Positions 26,895 to 35,368 of a stretch of 64,000 bases of DNA are shown here, piece by piece (the stretch's first letter is position 1; every line of letters begins with the position of its first letter). The position numbers and the translations under genes are program-made. Below the pieces are notes generated by a model. That model was given only the letters and a program-made list of their open reading frames with translations. It did no database searches and had not been told where the DNA came from. The DNA is from Stenotrophomonas koreensis. GTDB lineage: Bacteria > Pseudomonadota > Gammaproteobacteria > Xanthomonadales > Xanthomonadaceae. The stretch lies in assembly GCF_001431525.1 (NCBI RefSeq), contig NZ_LDJH01000011.1:124001-188000 (forward strand), in the 5' to 3' direction.

Positions 26895-27834
26895 GAAAAC
26901 CTGGGAAGTGGCATCCCAAAAGGCAAGCAACAGCCTGCTAAATCCTGATGATTACCTGATCTTTCTAGTCGATGAAAACTCAGACAAGAAGACCTATGGC
27001 GGCGTTGATGGTAGTGGCTCGCACCTCCTCGCAATCGAAGTCAAAACAAAGCCACCAACTGCAGCGATTAGATCAGACGCGCTGGACTACTTCAGGCATC
27101 AAAGAAAAGATTTTGATACGTGGCTGATGGTTCTCAGGCTGCGCAACAAGGAGCTTTCCTCCGTCTTTGGCCGACTATGTCAGGACCTGATAGACGAGAT
27201 TGCTGAAATACCACACGAGAACGATCTTGTAAAACTCGTTCACAGACGCCTCACGCTTTGGCAAAAATTGTTCAATAGAGGCAACGCTAGATTGCTTGCA
27301 GATTTTCAGGTCAAGGGTCTTCTCGCTGAATTGCTCTCCATGAACTCCATACTTGATGAGCAAAGGTATGGAATATCAGAGGTTGCCGCAGCATGGGTTG
27401 GCCCTTACGGCGGCGATCAAGACTTTCAATTTTCCGACATTGTGATCGAGATCAAGGCAGTTGGTCCTGGGGCACAAGGGATAAGCATAAGCTCTCTCAA
27501 ACAACTGGACAGCCGGCTACCTATTTCGTTGAGCGTATGGACATTGCGCCCAGCGGCTACAAAGGAAACGGCTGCCATTACATTAAATGGAATAGTGGCC
27601 CAGCTAGAGCAGCGCTTGGCTCCGGAATCCAGCGCTTTGACCTTTTTTCGTGACGCGTTGCTTGAGGCAGGCTACGTCGAGCAGTCGCACTATGACGGAA
27701 TCGCGTTCGAACCAATGCAGGTGGAGCACTTCACTGTTGACGATGACTTTCCACGACTGACCGTTGATACGGTTCCGGAAGGCATTGACTCGGCTGTTTA
27801 CGTGATTTCATTGAAGAGACTGAGAAAGCAGTAA
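26878..27834 (+). CDS. PD-(D/E)XK motif protein (DUF4420), candidate nuclease
   Basis: 318 residues from ATG 26878, chosen over upstream in-frame ATGs because it leaves only a 17-bp overlap with the Z1 gene. The nuclease-like core is FSDIVIEIKAVG with D187, E191 and K193, matching the D-x3-E-x-K layout of the PD-(D/E)XK fold; the N-terminal part (SHLLAIEVKTKP) is the family's conserved beta region. DUF4420 proteins sit beside Z1 and GHKL genes in other bacteria. It is the best candidate for the DNA-cutting subunit. Gap to the AIPR gene is 14 bp, with AAGGGG as ribosome-binding site for that gene. Confidence 0.82.
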   Translation: MKTSIEKTWEVASQKASNSLLNPDDYLIFLVDENSDKKTYGGVDGSGSHLLAIEVKTKPPTAAIRSDALDYFRHQRKDFDTWLMVLRLRNKELSSVFGRLCQDLIDEIAEIPHENDLVKLVHRRLTLWQKLFNRGNARLLADFQVKGLLAELLSMNSILDEQRYGISEVAAAWVGPYGGDQDFQFSDIVIEIKAVGPGAQGISISSLKQLDSRLPISLSVWTLRPAATKETAAITLNGIVAQLEQRLAPESSALTFFRDALLEAGYVEQSHYDGIAFEPMQVEHFTVDDDFPRLTVDTVPEGIDSAVYVISLKRLRKQ

Positions 27835-27848
27835 CAAGGGGAATTGAT

Positions 27849-29972
27849 ATGGAAGATTCAGAGTTCTTGAATGAACTTCGCCAGATGGTAATGCGGCGCG
27901 GAGAAACCTCCAATCTTGTCGACACAATCGCCTTTGTCTCAGAGGTCGCTGAGCGTTTGGAAGAAGACCCCGTTTTCGGCGAATTCATCTTGGCCGAAGA
28001 TTCAAGACAGGGCGCCAAGAATAAGCAGATAAAGCTCCATGGATTTACAGATATCGATGAGTCCGATGGAACACTTTCCATGGTTATCGGGCGCTGGATA
28101 GATGACGATGAACCAGCAATCCTGACGACTGCTGATGTGGATCAATTGCGCGGATGGCTAGAGAACTTTGCTGCAGAGGCTCTGGATGGCGGATTGGATG
28201 AGAAAATCACGGAGTCAAGTCCAGCCTACCAACTAGCAAGCACCCTGCGAAGGAAGCGCGCGTCCATTTCCTGTATTCGTCTCCATATTTTTTCAAACCA
28301 GTCTCTCAGTCGTGCCTACAAGCGCGAATCCAGATCTGAAGTTTGCGGTACTCAAACGGAAATCCACATTTGGGATCTCCAGCGCATCAAAGCCCTCTAT
28401 GAGTCCTCCCGAGAGCGGGAGATGCTGCAGATAGATCTGGACGAATTCGGATCAACTGGCATCGCGTGCATCGAGGCATCAAGAGGCGAAGGACTTCAAT
28501 CCTTCCTGTGCGTTATCGAGGGGAACCTCTTGGCTGATCTTTTTGATCGTTACGGGAGCCGCCTCTTGGAAGGCAACGTTCGATCATTCCTTGGCATGAA
28601 GGGCGGGGTAAACAAGGGCATTCGGAAAACCATCCAAGATGCACCACACTTGTTCTTTGCTTACAACAATGGCATTGCAGCTACTGCGGCATCAGTGACA
28701 CTTGATTCGATTGGATCGACTGCCAGGATAATGAAAATCTCTGACCTGCAGATCGTCAACGGTGGCCAGACCACAGCGAGCATCCTACGCGCCAAGAAGC
28801 AGGATCGGCTCAATCTCGCGGGTGTGAGCGTGCCCATGAAGCTTACGGTAGTTGCGAGCAACGACGCGCATGATCTCATCCCGAAGATAGCCGAATTTGC
28901 AAACACACAAAACAAGGTGGCAATTGCGGACTTCTTTGCCAACCATCCCTTCCACCGCAAGATGGAGGAAATTTCAAGACGTCTCATGGTTCCGGCGCGC
29001 ACTGGCATCCGCGTGCAAAGCAAGTGGTTCTATGAGCGATCTCGCGGGCAATTCCAGAACGAGCGACTTTATCTTTCGAAAGCAAAGAAAGATTCCTTTG
29101 ACCTGCAGTATCCGTCCGCCCAAGTGATCAACAAGACAGATCTGGCCAAGTACGACAGCGTACTGCATGAAAAGCCATATTGGGTGAGCCTTGGTGCCCA
29201 GAAAAATTTCATGAAATTCGCAACAAAATTCTCATCGAAAGGTGACCAGACGGAAGCACAACGATGGGAGGAATTGAGCCCTGACTTTGGCGATACCTAC
29301 TATCAGAATATCGCTGCAATGGCCATACTATGGAAGGCTGGCGAGACTACGGTGTCCGCTGCAAAGGGGCAATGGTACGAGGGAGACTACCGTCCTCAGA
29401 TTGTTGCCTATGCATGGTCATTTATATTCCATGCACTTCGCAAAGCGGGTCGTGAACCTGACTTGAAAAAGGTCTGGGAACAGCAGGAAGCAGATCAAGG
29501 CTTTTTGCAGGTTTTCAAAAGAGCGGCGGTTCTCGCGCAACGTACCCTTCTTGAACTGCCAGAGGGATCATCCAACGTCGGTGAGTGGGCGAAAAAGGAG
29601 TTGTGCTGGGGCAAGCTTTCAGCCATTCCATTTCGATTGGATACAACAGCCATCGAGTGGTCAATTGAAAAGAACGAGCACAAATCGAAAGCACGGGATG
29701 CACGACAGCAAGGAATTCAGGACGACGGAATATCTTTGCAACAGCAGATCCTGATGAAGGCAGAGAACGGATACTGGCAAGCACTTCTGGAATGGCGCAG
29801 TATTGAAATCCATGTTTTTGGGCCGGACTTGGATTTGCTTCGCCGTGCATCCTCACCCGGAACCGCAGTCCGCTTGGCTACTGGCCGGGACTGGAAGCGA
29901 CTCCGTGAAATCAGTGATCGATGTGAGGCTGAAGGTTTCCGGCACCACGAAAATGTAGTTGGACAACCCTAG
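27849..29972 (+). CDS. AIPR family (abortive phage-resistance type) protein
   Basis: 707 residues. The AIPR core is unmistakable: FFAYNNGIAATA (Y272, N273, N274, G275) followed by LQIVNGGQTTASI (I302-T309) and IAEFANTQNKVAIADFFAN. The family is named after lactococcal AbiR-type abortive-infection proteins and occurs with restriction-modification genes; the biochemistry is not settled, but a nucleic-acid-binding or nuclease role has been proposed. The N-terminal 200 residues are variable. Same strand and low-GC codon use as the three genes before it, so it is the fourth gene of the operon. Confidence 0.88.
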   Translation: MEDSEFLNELRQMVMRRGETSNLVDTIAFVSEVAERLEEDPVFGEFILAEDSRQGAKNKQIKLHGFTDIDESDGTLSMVIGRWIDDDEPAILTTADVDQLRGWLENFAAEALDGGLDEKITESSPAYQLASTLRRKRASISCIRLHIFSNQSLSRAYKRESRSEVCGTQTEIHIWDLQRIKALYESSREREMLQIDLDEFGSTGIACIEASRGEGLQSFLCVIEGNLLADLFDRYGSRLLEGNVRSFLGMKGGVNKGIRKTIQDAPHLFFAYNNGIAATAASVTLDSIGSTARIMKISDLQIVNGGQTTASILRAKKQDRLNLAGVSVPMKLTVVASNDAHDLIPKIAEFANTQNKVAIADFFANHPFHRKMEEISRRLMVPARTGIRVQSKWFYERSRGQFQNERLYLSKAKKDSFDLQYPSAQVINKTDLAKYDSVLHEKPYWVSLGAQKNFMKFATKFSSKGDQTEAQRWEELSPDFGDTYYQNIAAMAILWKAGETTVSAAKGQWYEGDYRPQIVAYAWSFIFHALRKAGREPDLKKVWEQQEADQGFLQVFKRAAVLAQRTLLELPEGSSNVGEWAKKELCWGKLSAIPFRLDTTAIEWSIEKNEHKSKARDARQQGIQDDGISLQQQILMKAENGYWQALLEWRSIEIHVFGPDLDLLRRASSPGTAVRLATGRDWKRLREISDRCEAEGFRHHENVVGQP

Positions 29973-30169
29973 TTTGACCACCATTTCCACTTCTGAAATG
30001 TTGCATGCAGTACTGCGCGGATGAGTACGGCGGCGCTACAAGACACATTGAATCAATGCCTCAGGAAAAGCATAGCGGCTGTAGGCCATCGTCTGGACAG
30101 CATTTCTCATTGACTTTGTCGGCCCGTGATCCCATCCTGGCACGTCCCACAAGGTGCAATCCCAGTTCC

Positions 30170-31735
30170 ATGCCTATCAAAGTAGTCGATATCTTCGCCG
30201 GCGCCGGCGGCCTCGGCGAAGGTTTTTCCACGTTCACGAATGAACAAGGCGAAAAGCTCTTCAAGGTTGTGCTTTCTGCCGAGATGGATGGGCATGCCGC
30301 CAAGACCCTGCGCACTCGAGCGTTCTTCCATCAGTTCCCCTTGGGCAAGGCTCCTGACAGCTACTACGCCTATGTTCGTGGCGAAGTTCTGCAGCCGTGG
30401 ACGGAAGACACCCGTGAGAAATGGGAAGCCGCCTGCTCCGAAGCGCATCAGTTGACACTTGGTGAGGGTGAGCACGACGATCGACTGGATCAACTGCTGA
30501 GCGAGAAGATCGGCACCAACTCCACTGCACCGTGGGTGCTGGTCGGTGGCCCGCCGTGCCAAGCCTTCTCACTCGCTGGCAGGTCACGCAATGTCGGCAT
30601 CAAGGACTACGACCCGGCCAAGGATCATCGTCACTTCCTGTATCGCCACTACCTGCACATCGTCTCGAAGTACCAGCCGGCCGTTTTCATCCTCGAGAAC
30701 GTCAAGGGCATGCTGTCTTCGCGAGTAGATGGGGAACGGATGTTCCCCCGAATCATCGCTGACCTGACACAACCTGGCGGTCCTGATGGCCCGAAGTATC
30801 GGGTTGTCCCTGTGGTCAGACATTCCGGCTTTGAACCGGAAGAACGTGACTTTCTTCTTCGTGCCGAAGAATTGGGGCTTCCCCAAGCACGGCATCGTGT
30901 TGTCCTGATGGGTATCAAGGAAGGTGTCTCCCTTCCCGAAGATGCGCTTCTTCAGCCGGGCAAGGCCAAGCAAGTAATCGTCGCGCATGCCTTGCACGGA
31001 CTTCCTGAACTTCGCAGTAAATTGACCGAAGATGATGGGAAGAACTGGGCTGAGACAGCCTCAACCATACTGCGCAACACTGCCCAAAAAGTGGCGGCGG
31101 CAGAACCCGAGGTTGCAAAGTTACTAATGGCTCGAGCCAATGCCCTCAAGTCAAAACTTGCGAAAGACCCAGGAACTGGCGGTCAGTTTGTAAGTGCCCG
31201 GGCAGAGAAATGGCATTCCGGGAAACACCTCCCTCACGATCTTCGTGCATGGCTTGTCGATGAGCGCCTGAAAGGAGGTTGGCTTAATCACTTCAGCCGC
31301 GGACATATGACCTCTGATCTTGAGCGCTATGCCTACGCCGCTGCTTTTGCCGAAGTACATAAGCGTGCACCTCGCGGACCTGGTGAATTCCCCTCGCTTG
31401 GCCCTGCCCACAAAAACTGGGCAGAAGGTACCAAGTTCGTTGATCGGTTCAATGTGCAGTGTGCGGATGCCCCTAGTTCCACGATCACCAGTCATCTTGC
31501 GAAGGATGGTCACTATTTCATCCATCCTGATTTCAGGCAGTTCCGTAGCTTGAGCGTGCGTGAAGCTGCCCGCCTGCAGACCTTCCCGGACAACTTCTTC
31601 TTCGAAGGTCCAGCAGGTGCACAGCGCAAGCAGGTTGGCAATGCTGTGCCGCCTTACTTGGCGCGTCAGATTGCCTCGGTCGTCTTCGCTGCCATCAACG
31701 GCAGTGCATCTGGCAAGGCTTCTTCGGAAATCTGA
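30170..31735 (+). CDS. C5-cytosine DNA methyltransferase of the island
   Basis: 521 residues from ATG 30170 (MPIKVVDIFAGAGGLGEGFS). The frame is open 165 bp further upstream, but those residues resemble no family. Motif I is DIFAGAGG; motif IV is GGPPCQAFS with nucleophile C130; motif VI is LENVKG (E177, N178); motif VIII is QARHRVVLMG; motif X is QVGNAVPPYLARQIA (from Q488). The long region between VIII and X is the target-recognition domain. It transfers a methyl group to cytosine C5 and would protect the host. The 197-bp gap from AIPR and its higher GC suggest its own promoter. The last 70 bp overlap the convergent vsr gene. Confidence 0.92.
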   Translation: MPIKVVDIFAGAGGLGEGFSTFTNEQGEKLFKVVLSAEMDGHAAKTLRTRAFFHQFPLGKAPDSYYAYVRGEVLQPWTEDTREKWEAACSEAHQLTLGEGEHDDRLDQLLSEKIGTNSTAPWVLVGGPPCQAFSLAGRSRNVGIKDYDPAKDHRHFLYRHYLHIVSKYQPAVFILENVKGMLSSRVDGERMFPRIIADLTQPGGPDGPKYRVVPVVRHSGFEPEERDFLLRAEELGLPQARHRVVLMGIKEGVSLPEDALLQPGKAKQVIVAHALHGLPELRSKLTEDDGKNWAETASTILRNTAQKVAAAEPEVAKLLMARANALKSKLAKDPGTGGQFVSARAEKWHSGKHLPHDLRAWLVDERLKGGWLNHFSRGHMTSDLERYAYAAAFAEVHKRAPRGPGEFPSLGPAHKNWAEGTKFVDRFNVQCADAPSSTITSHLAKDGHYFIHPDFRQFRSLSVREAARLQTFPDNFFFEGPAGAQRKQVGNAVPPYLARQIASVVFAAINGSASGKASSEI

Positions 31736-32181
31736 GCGAAGCCCTCATTGCCTTCAACAAACGCCACCACCTGTTCCAGGCTGGTGGCGTTTTTGCTCCT
31801 CAAGGCACACTCCCACACGACCAGCACCCGCCAGCCCGCCGCCAACAGCTGCTCAACCTGCTTCGCATCACGCGCCGCATTCGCCGCCAGCTTCTCCTGC
31901 CAGAACTCAGTGCGTGTGACAGGAATACGAAAGTAGCGACATCCCTGATGTGCATGCCAGAAGCAGCCATGCACAAAGATCACGGTCTTCCACTTCGGCA
32001 GCACAATGTCGGGCCTGCCGGGAAGCTCCTTGGCATTGAGGCGATAACGGAAGCCGCGTGCATGCAGTGCCTTGCGTACCTGCAATTCCGGCTGGGTATT
32101 ACTGCCGCGTATGCCACGCATCATGCGTGAGCGCTGCTCCTGCGGTGTCTCCTGCACTGTGGGTTTGCTGGTTCGCTTCAT
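31666..32181 (-). CDS. vsr: Very short patch repair (Vsr) endonuclease
   Basis: 171 residues. The Vsr signature is complete: RSRMMRGIRGSNTQPELQVR with E32, GRPDIV with the catalytic D58, and VHGCFWHAHQGC with H71 and H76. These match E25, D51, H64 and H69 of E. coli Vsr with a constant offset of seven. Vsr nicks 5' of the T in T:G mismatches left by deamination of 5-methylcytosine, limiting mutation at methylated sites. Its pairing with the neighbouring cytosine methylase is the classic arrangement, though here convergent with a 70-bp 3' overlap rather than in tandem as with E. coli dcm-vsr. Confidence 0.92.
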   Translation of the reverse strand: MKRTSKPTVQETPQEQRSRMMRGIRGSNTQPELQVRKALHARGFRYRLNAKELPGRPDIVLPKWKTVIFVHGCFWHAHQGCRYFRIPVTRTEFWQEKLAANAARDAKQVEQLLAAGWRVLVVWECALRSKNATSLEQVVAFVEGNEGFAQISEEALPDALPLMAAKTTEAI

Positions 32182-32439
32182 GGCTGGAAGGTTGGACGAA
32201 CTGTGACTGCCAACCAGATTGCCATGTCCACCTTGCCCGGCTCACGGTATCGGTAAATGCCTGGCTTTGCCCTGCGGCAACGCCGCATCCGCACTGCCGC
32301 TCGTCGGCAAGCAGGCACGGGTAATGAACGGGGTCGCGTGGCCTTGGCGCAGTGGGTCACACATCCAGTGTTTGCCTCCAATATCCAGCCAGCGTTCAGG
32401 TACATATGGCCGGGCAACCACACACCTGGGGAATGTCCG

Positions 32440-34404
32440 ATGTCGCATCGTCTTACCTTGTTGTCTGTCGCCCTGACCAGCCTGTTGGCCGCTCCGGCCA
32501 TGGCCCAGTCCGTCCACCTGCCGGTCGAGCCGATCCTGCTCGATGGCAGCACCTCGCTGGAGGAAGCCCAGCTGGAGGCCACCCTGCGTGCCGAAGAGCA
32601 GCGCCTGGCACCCCAGCGCGCGGCCTTTGTGCGCATGTTTGCCCAGGCCTACAAGCGCTATCCGTCGATCCCGGCTGGCACCCTGGAAGCACTGGCCTAT
32701 GTGCAGAGCCGCTGGCTGCACATGCAGCCCGCGCATGACCACCAGGAAGAGGCCCACCACCGGATGCCGGCGGCCTGGGGCGTGATGGGCCTGTACCACG
32801 GGCAGGGCTTTGCCGACCAGGTCAGCGAGGGCGCCCGCCTGCTCGGGGTCAGTGCCGAACAGGTGCGCAACGATCCGCTGACCAACATCCTGGCCGCCGC
32901 CGCCCTGCTCGATGCGCAGATCCGCCGCGACCACCCGCTGGCCGGCAACCCGCGCGCACTGAAAGGCCAGGCCCTGACCCCGGAGGCGATCCGTCCGGCG
33001 CTGGCGCGCTATGCCGGTTACTCGGCCTCGCCGCTGGCCGGTGGCGAGGTGGACAGCTTTGCCCGCAACAGTTTTGCCTTCGATGTGCTGCTGGCGCAGG
33101 ACCGCGGCGTGGATGACCGCGGGATCAAGGTGCCCGAGCGCGCGATTGCCTGGGAGCAGGCCTTCGATGCGCGCCAGCTGGTGGTGATGCGGGCGCCGAT
33201 GGTGCGCCTGGACGTGGCTGCCGACCGCATCGAGATCGATGGCTTTGCGGTGGACCCGGTGACCGAGACCCTGACCTGGCAGGGCAGCGCCAGCCCGGCT
33301 ACCGATGCCGGCATTGCCTCCACCGATTACGGCCCGGCGATCTGGAACCCGGCCCACTCGACCAACTACACCGCCTCGCGCAGCGCCGCGGTCAGTGCCG
33401 TCACCGTGCACACCACCCAGGGCTCCTACGCCGGCTCGATCAGCTGGTTCCAGAACTCGACCTCCAACGTCAGCGCGCACTATGTGATCCGCTCCTCCGA
33501 TGGCCAGGTCACGCAGATGGTGCGCGATGCCCACACCGCCTGGCATGTCCGCAACCAGAACAGCTACACCCTGGGGATCGAGCACGAGGGCTGGGTCAAC
33601 AACAGCTCCTGGTACACCGATGCGATGTACACCGCCTCGGCCGCACTGGTGCGCAACTTCTGCGCCAAGTTCAGCGCGATCAGCTGCGCCAGCGCCTACA
33701 AGGGTGCGCCCAGCAGTGGCCTGGTCGAGCTGGCCAGCTCGGTCAAGATCAAAGGCCACCAGCATTTCCCCGGGCAGAACCACACCGACCCGGGCATCAA
33801 CTGGAACTGGTCCAAGTACTACAACCTGATCAACCCGGGCAGCGGCGGCGGCACCACCCCGCCATCGGGCAGCACCACCTACCTGGACCGCTTCGAAAGC
33901 ACGGTGGGCCGTTTCAACACCAGCCCGACCTACTCCGGCTCCACCACCGGCATTGCCACCACCTCCAGCGCCACCCGTGACTGCACCACGCGCAAGAACG
34001 GCAGCTGCTCGCTGCGCGTGCTGCTCAAGGACAACACCGCCACCACTGCCAACTGGGCCGTGCGCCTGCTCTCCGGCGGCGGCAGCCCGGCCAGCAATGC
34101 CAGCCTGACCCGCGCCAACGGCAAGATCGGTTTCTGGGCGTATACCGGTGCCACCGGCATGAGCCTGCGGGTGGGCATCGATGACAGCGACGGTACCGAA
34201 CGCTCGGTTGCCCGCGCGTTGCCGGCCAATACCTGGACCTATGTGAGCTGGACCCTGGCCGATGCCGCGCAGTGGGATGCCTGGAGCGGCGGCAATGGTG
34301 CGATCACCGCCGCCACGGTGACCCTGGATGCGGTCTGGCTGGAGCGGGCCAACACCGCCTATGACGTGAACGTCTACATCGACGACGTGCAGATCGTCTA
34401 CTGA
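32440..34404 (+). CDS. Secreted N-acetylmuramoyl-L-alanine amidase with transglycosylase-like N-terminus
   Basis: 654 residues from ATG 32440, where GGGGAA precedes the start and a signal peptide follows (MSHRLTLLSVALTSLLAAPA). Residues about 65-170 resemble a lytic-transglycosylase fold (LEALAYVQSRW, WGVMGLYHGQG, DPLTNILAAAALL), but Q89 stands where the catalytic Glu is expected. Residues about 305-465 are an Amidase_2 domain: VHTTQG (H324), GIEHEGW, and HQHFPGQNHTDPG (H440-D450), the zinc and catalytic positions. Residues 490-654 look like a beta-sandwich carbohydrate-binding module. It should cleave the amide bond between MurNAc and L-Ala in peptidoglycan. Confidence 0.85.
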   Translation: MSHRLTLLSVALTSLLAAPAMAQSVHLPVEPILLDGSTSLEEAQLEATLRAEEQRLAPQRAAFVRMFAQAYKRYPSIPAGTLEALAYVQSRWLHMQPAHDHQEEAHHRMPAAWGVMGLYHGQGFADQVSEGARLLGVSAEQVRNDPLTNILAAAALLDAQIRRDHPLAGNPRALKGQALTPEAIRPALARYAGYSASPLAGGEVDSFARNSFAFDVLLAQDRGVDDRGIKVPERAIAWEQAFDARQLVVMRAPMVRLDVAADRIEIDGFAVDPVTETLTWQGSASPATDAGIASTDYGPAIWNPAHSTNYTASRSAAVSAVTVHTTQGSYAGSISWFQNSTSNVSAHYVIRSSDGQVTQMVRDAHTAWHVRNQNSYTLGIEHEGWVNNSSWYTDAMYTASAALVRNFCAKFSAISCASAYKGAPSSGLVELASSVKIKGHQHFPGQNHTDPGINWNWSKYYNLINPGSGGGTTPPSGSTTYLDRFESTVGRFNTSPTYSGSTTGIATTSSATRDCTTRKNGSCSLRVLLKDNTATTANWAVRLLSGGGSPASNASLTRANGKIGFWAYTGATGMSLRVGIDDSDGTERSVARALPANTWTYVSWTLADAAQWDAWSGGNGAITAATVTLDAVWLERANTAYDVNVYIDDVQIVY

Positions 34405-34422
34405 GCCCGGCTTGTCGCAGAC

Positions 34423-34453
34423 CCGCCCGGGATCGCTCCCGGGCGGTTTTTTT
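34423..34453 (+). terminator. Rho-independent terminator after the amidase gene
   Basis: A 10-bp perfect stem (CCGCCCGGGA with TCCCGGGCGG), a four-base loop TCGC, and a run of seven T begin 19 bases after the amidase stop. This is a textbook intrinsic terminator. Confidence 0.92.
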
Positions 34454-34584
34454 GTGAAATTCAGTCTACAAAAATATAACCAATCAATCAGAAACCAACG
34501 GATTGTTCTATTTTTGGCGTTCCCAGCGGGTGTCTGCCGGCGTAACCTCCGCTCCAGATTTCCAATCCAGCCCAGAGGCCTACG

Positions 34585-35184
34585 ATGAGCAACACCTACC
34601 TTGATGCGATCACCCGCCGCCGCACGCAGTACGCGCTGGGCCGCAATGTCACCCAGAGCAAGGACGAAGTCACCGCGCTGATCCAGGAAGCGATCCGCCA
34701 GGCGCCGTCCTCGTTCAACTCGCAGTCCTCGCGCGCGGTGATCCTGCATGGCGAGCAGAGCGTGGCCTTCTGGGACATCGTCAAGGACGAACTGCGCAAG
34801 ATCGTCCCGGCCGATGCGTTTGCCGCCACCGAAGGCAAGATCAACAGCTTCGCCGCCGGTACCGGCACCGTGCTGTTCTACGAAGACCAGGACGTGGTCA
34901 AGGGCCTGCAGGAGCAGTTCCCGCTGTATGCCGACAACTTCCCGGTGTGGTCGGAGCAGGGCAGCGGCATCGCCCAGTACGCGGTGTGGGTGGCGCTGAG
35001 CGAGGCCGGCATCGGTGCCAGCCTGCAGCACTACAACCCGCTGCCGGATGCCGCCGTGGCCGCCAAGTGGGGCGTGCCGGCCAGCTGGAAGCTGCGCGCA
35101 CAGATGCCGTTCGGCTCCAACGAAGCCGGCTTCGGCGAGAAGGGCTTCATCGACAACGCCACCCGCTTCATCGTCGCCGGCTGA
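34585..35184 (+). CDS. Nitroreductase family protein (HBN1-like)
   Basis: 199 residues. The start MSNTYLDAITRRRTQYALG and IRQAPSSFNSQSSRAVIL are the FMN-binding front of HBN1-type nitroreductases; GIGASLQHYNPL and the PAEFGSNEAGF-like block MPFGSNEAGFGEK follow. These FMN enzymes reduce nitro or other electrophilic compounds with NAD(P)H. The leader is strikingly AT-rich (about 34452-34520), which suggests a strong or regulated promoter, but no regulator gene is adjacent. Bounded on both sides by terminators, so it is a single transcription unit. Confidence 0.85.
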   Translation: MSNTYLDAITRRRTQYALGRNVTQSKDEVTALIQEAIRQAPSSFNSQSSRAVILHGEQSVAFWDIVKDELRKIVPADAFAATEGKINSFAAGTGTVLFYEDQDVVKGLQEQFPLYADNFPVWSEQGSGIAQYAVWVALSEAGIGASLQHYNPLPDAAVAAKWGVPASWKLRAQMPFGSNEAGFGEKGFIDNATRFIVAG

Positions 35185-35212
35185 TTGCTGCCGCGACTGC
35201 ATCACGCTTCAC

Positions 35213-35238
35213 AGCCCCGCCCTTGGTGGGGCTTTTTT
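35213..35238 (+). terminator. Rho-independent terminator after the nitroreductase gene
   Basis: AGCCCC pairs with GGGGCT across a loop of nine bases, followed by six T ending at 35238. It starts 28 bases after the stop codon. Confidence 0.85.
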
Positions 35239-35368
35239 GTGGACGTTATTGCAACGTGGTCGCGACGTCTGCCGCGGGCATCGACACTGCGGCACGGAAG
35301 CGTCGCGACTGGGGCGCCTGCAAAAGCCGGCGCATGGCGACCGAAACGGTTGCTGCAACGACGAAAGG

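Noticed and set aside
30005..30169. N-terminal extension of the cytosine methylase
   Set aside because: The frame is open, but the 55 residues resemble no family and motif I expects a start at about 30170.
22733..32181. BREX, DISARM or type I restriction system
   Set aside because: No pglZ, brxC, drmA/B, hsdR/S or adenine methylase was found. The ATPase pair is GHKL plus Z1.
22658..32439. Integrated phage or integrative element
   Set aside because: No integrase, tRNA target, transposase or terminal direct repeat was found at either edge.
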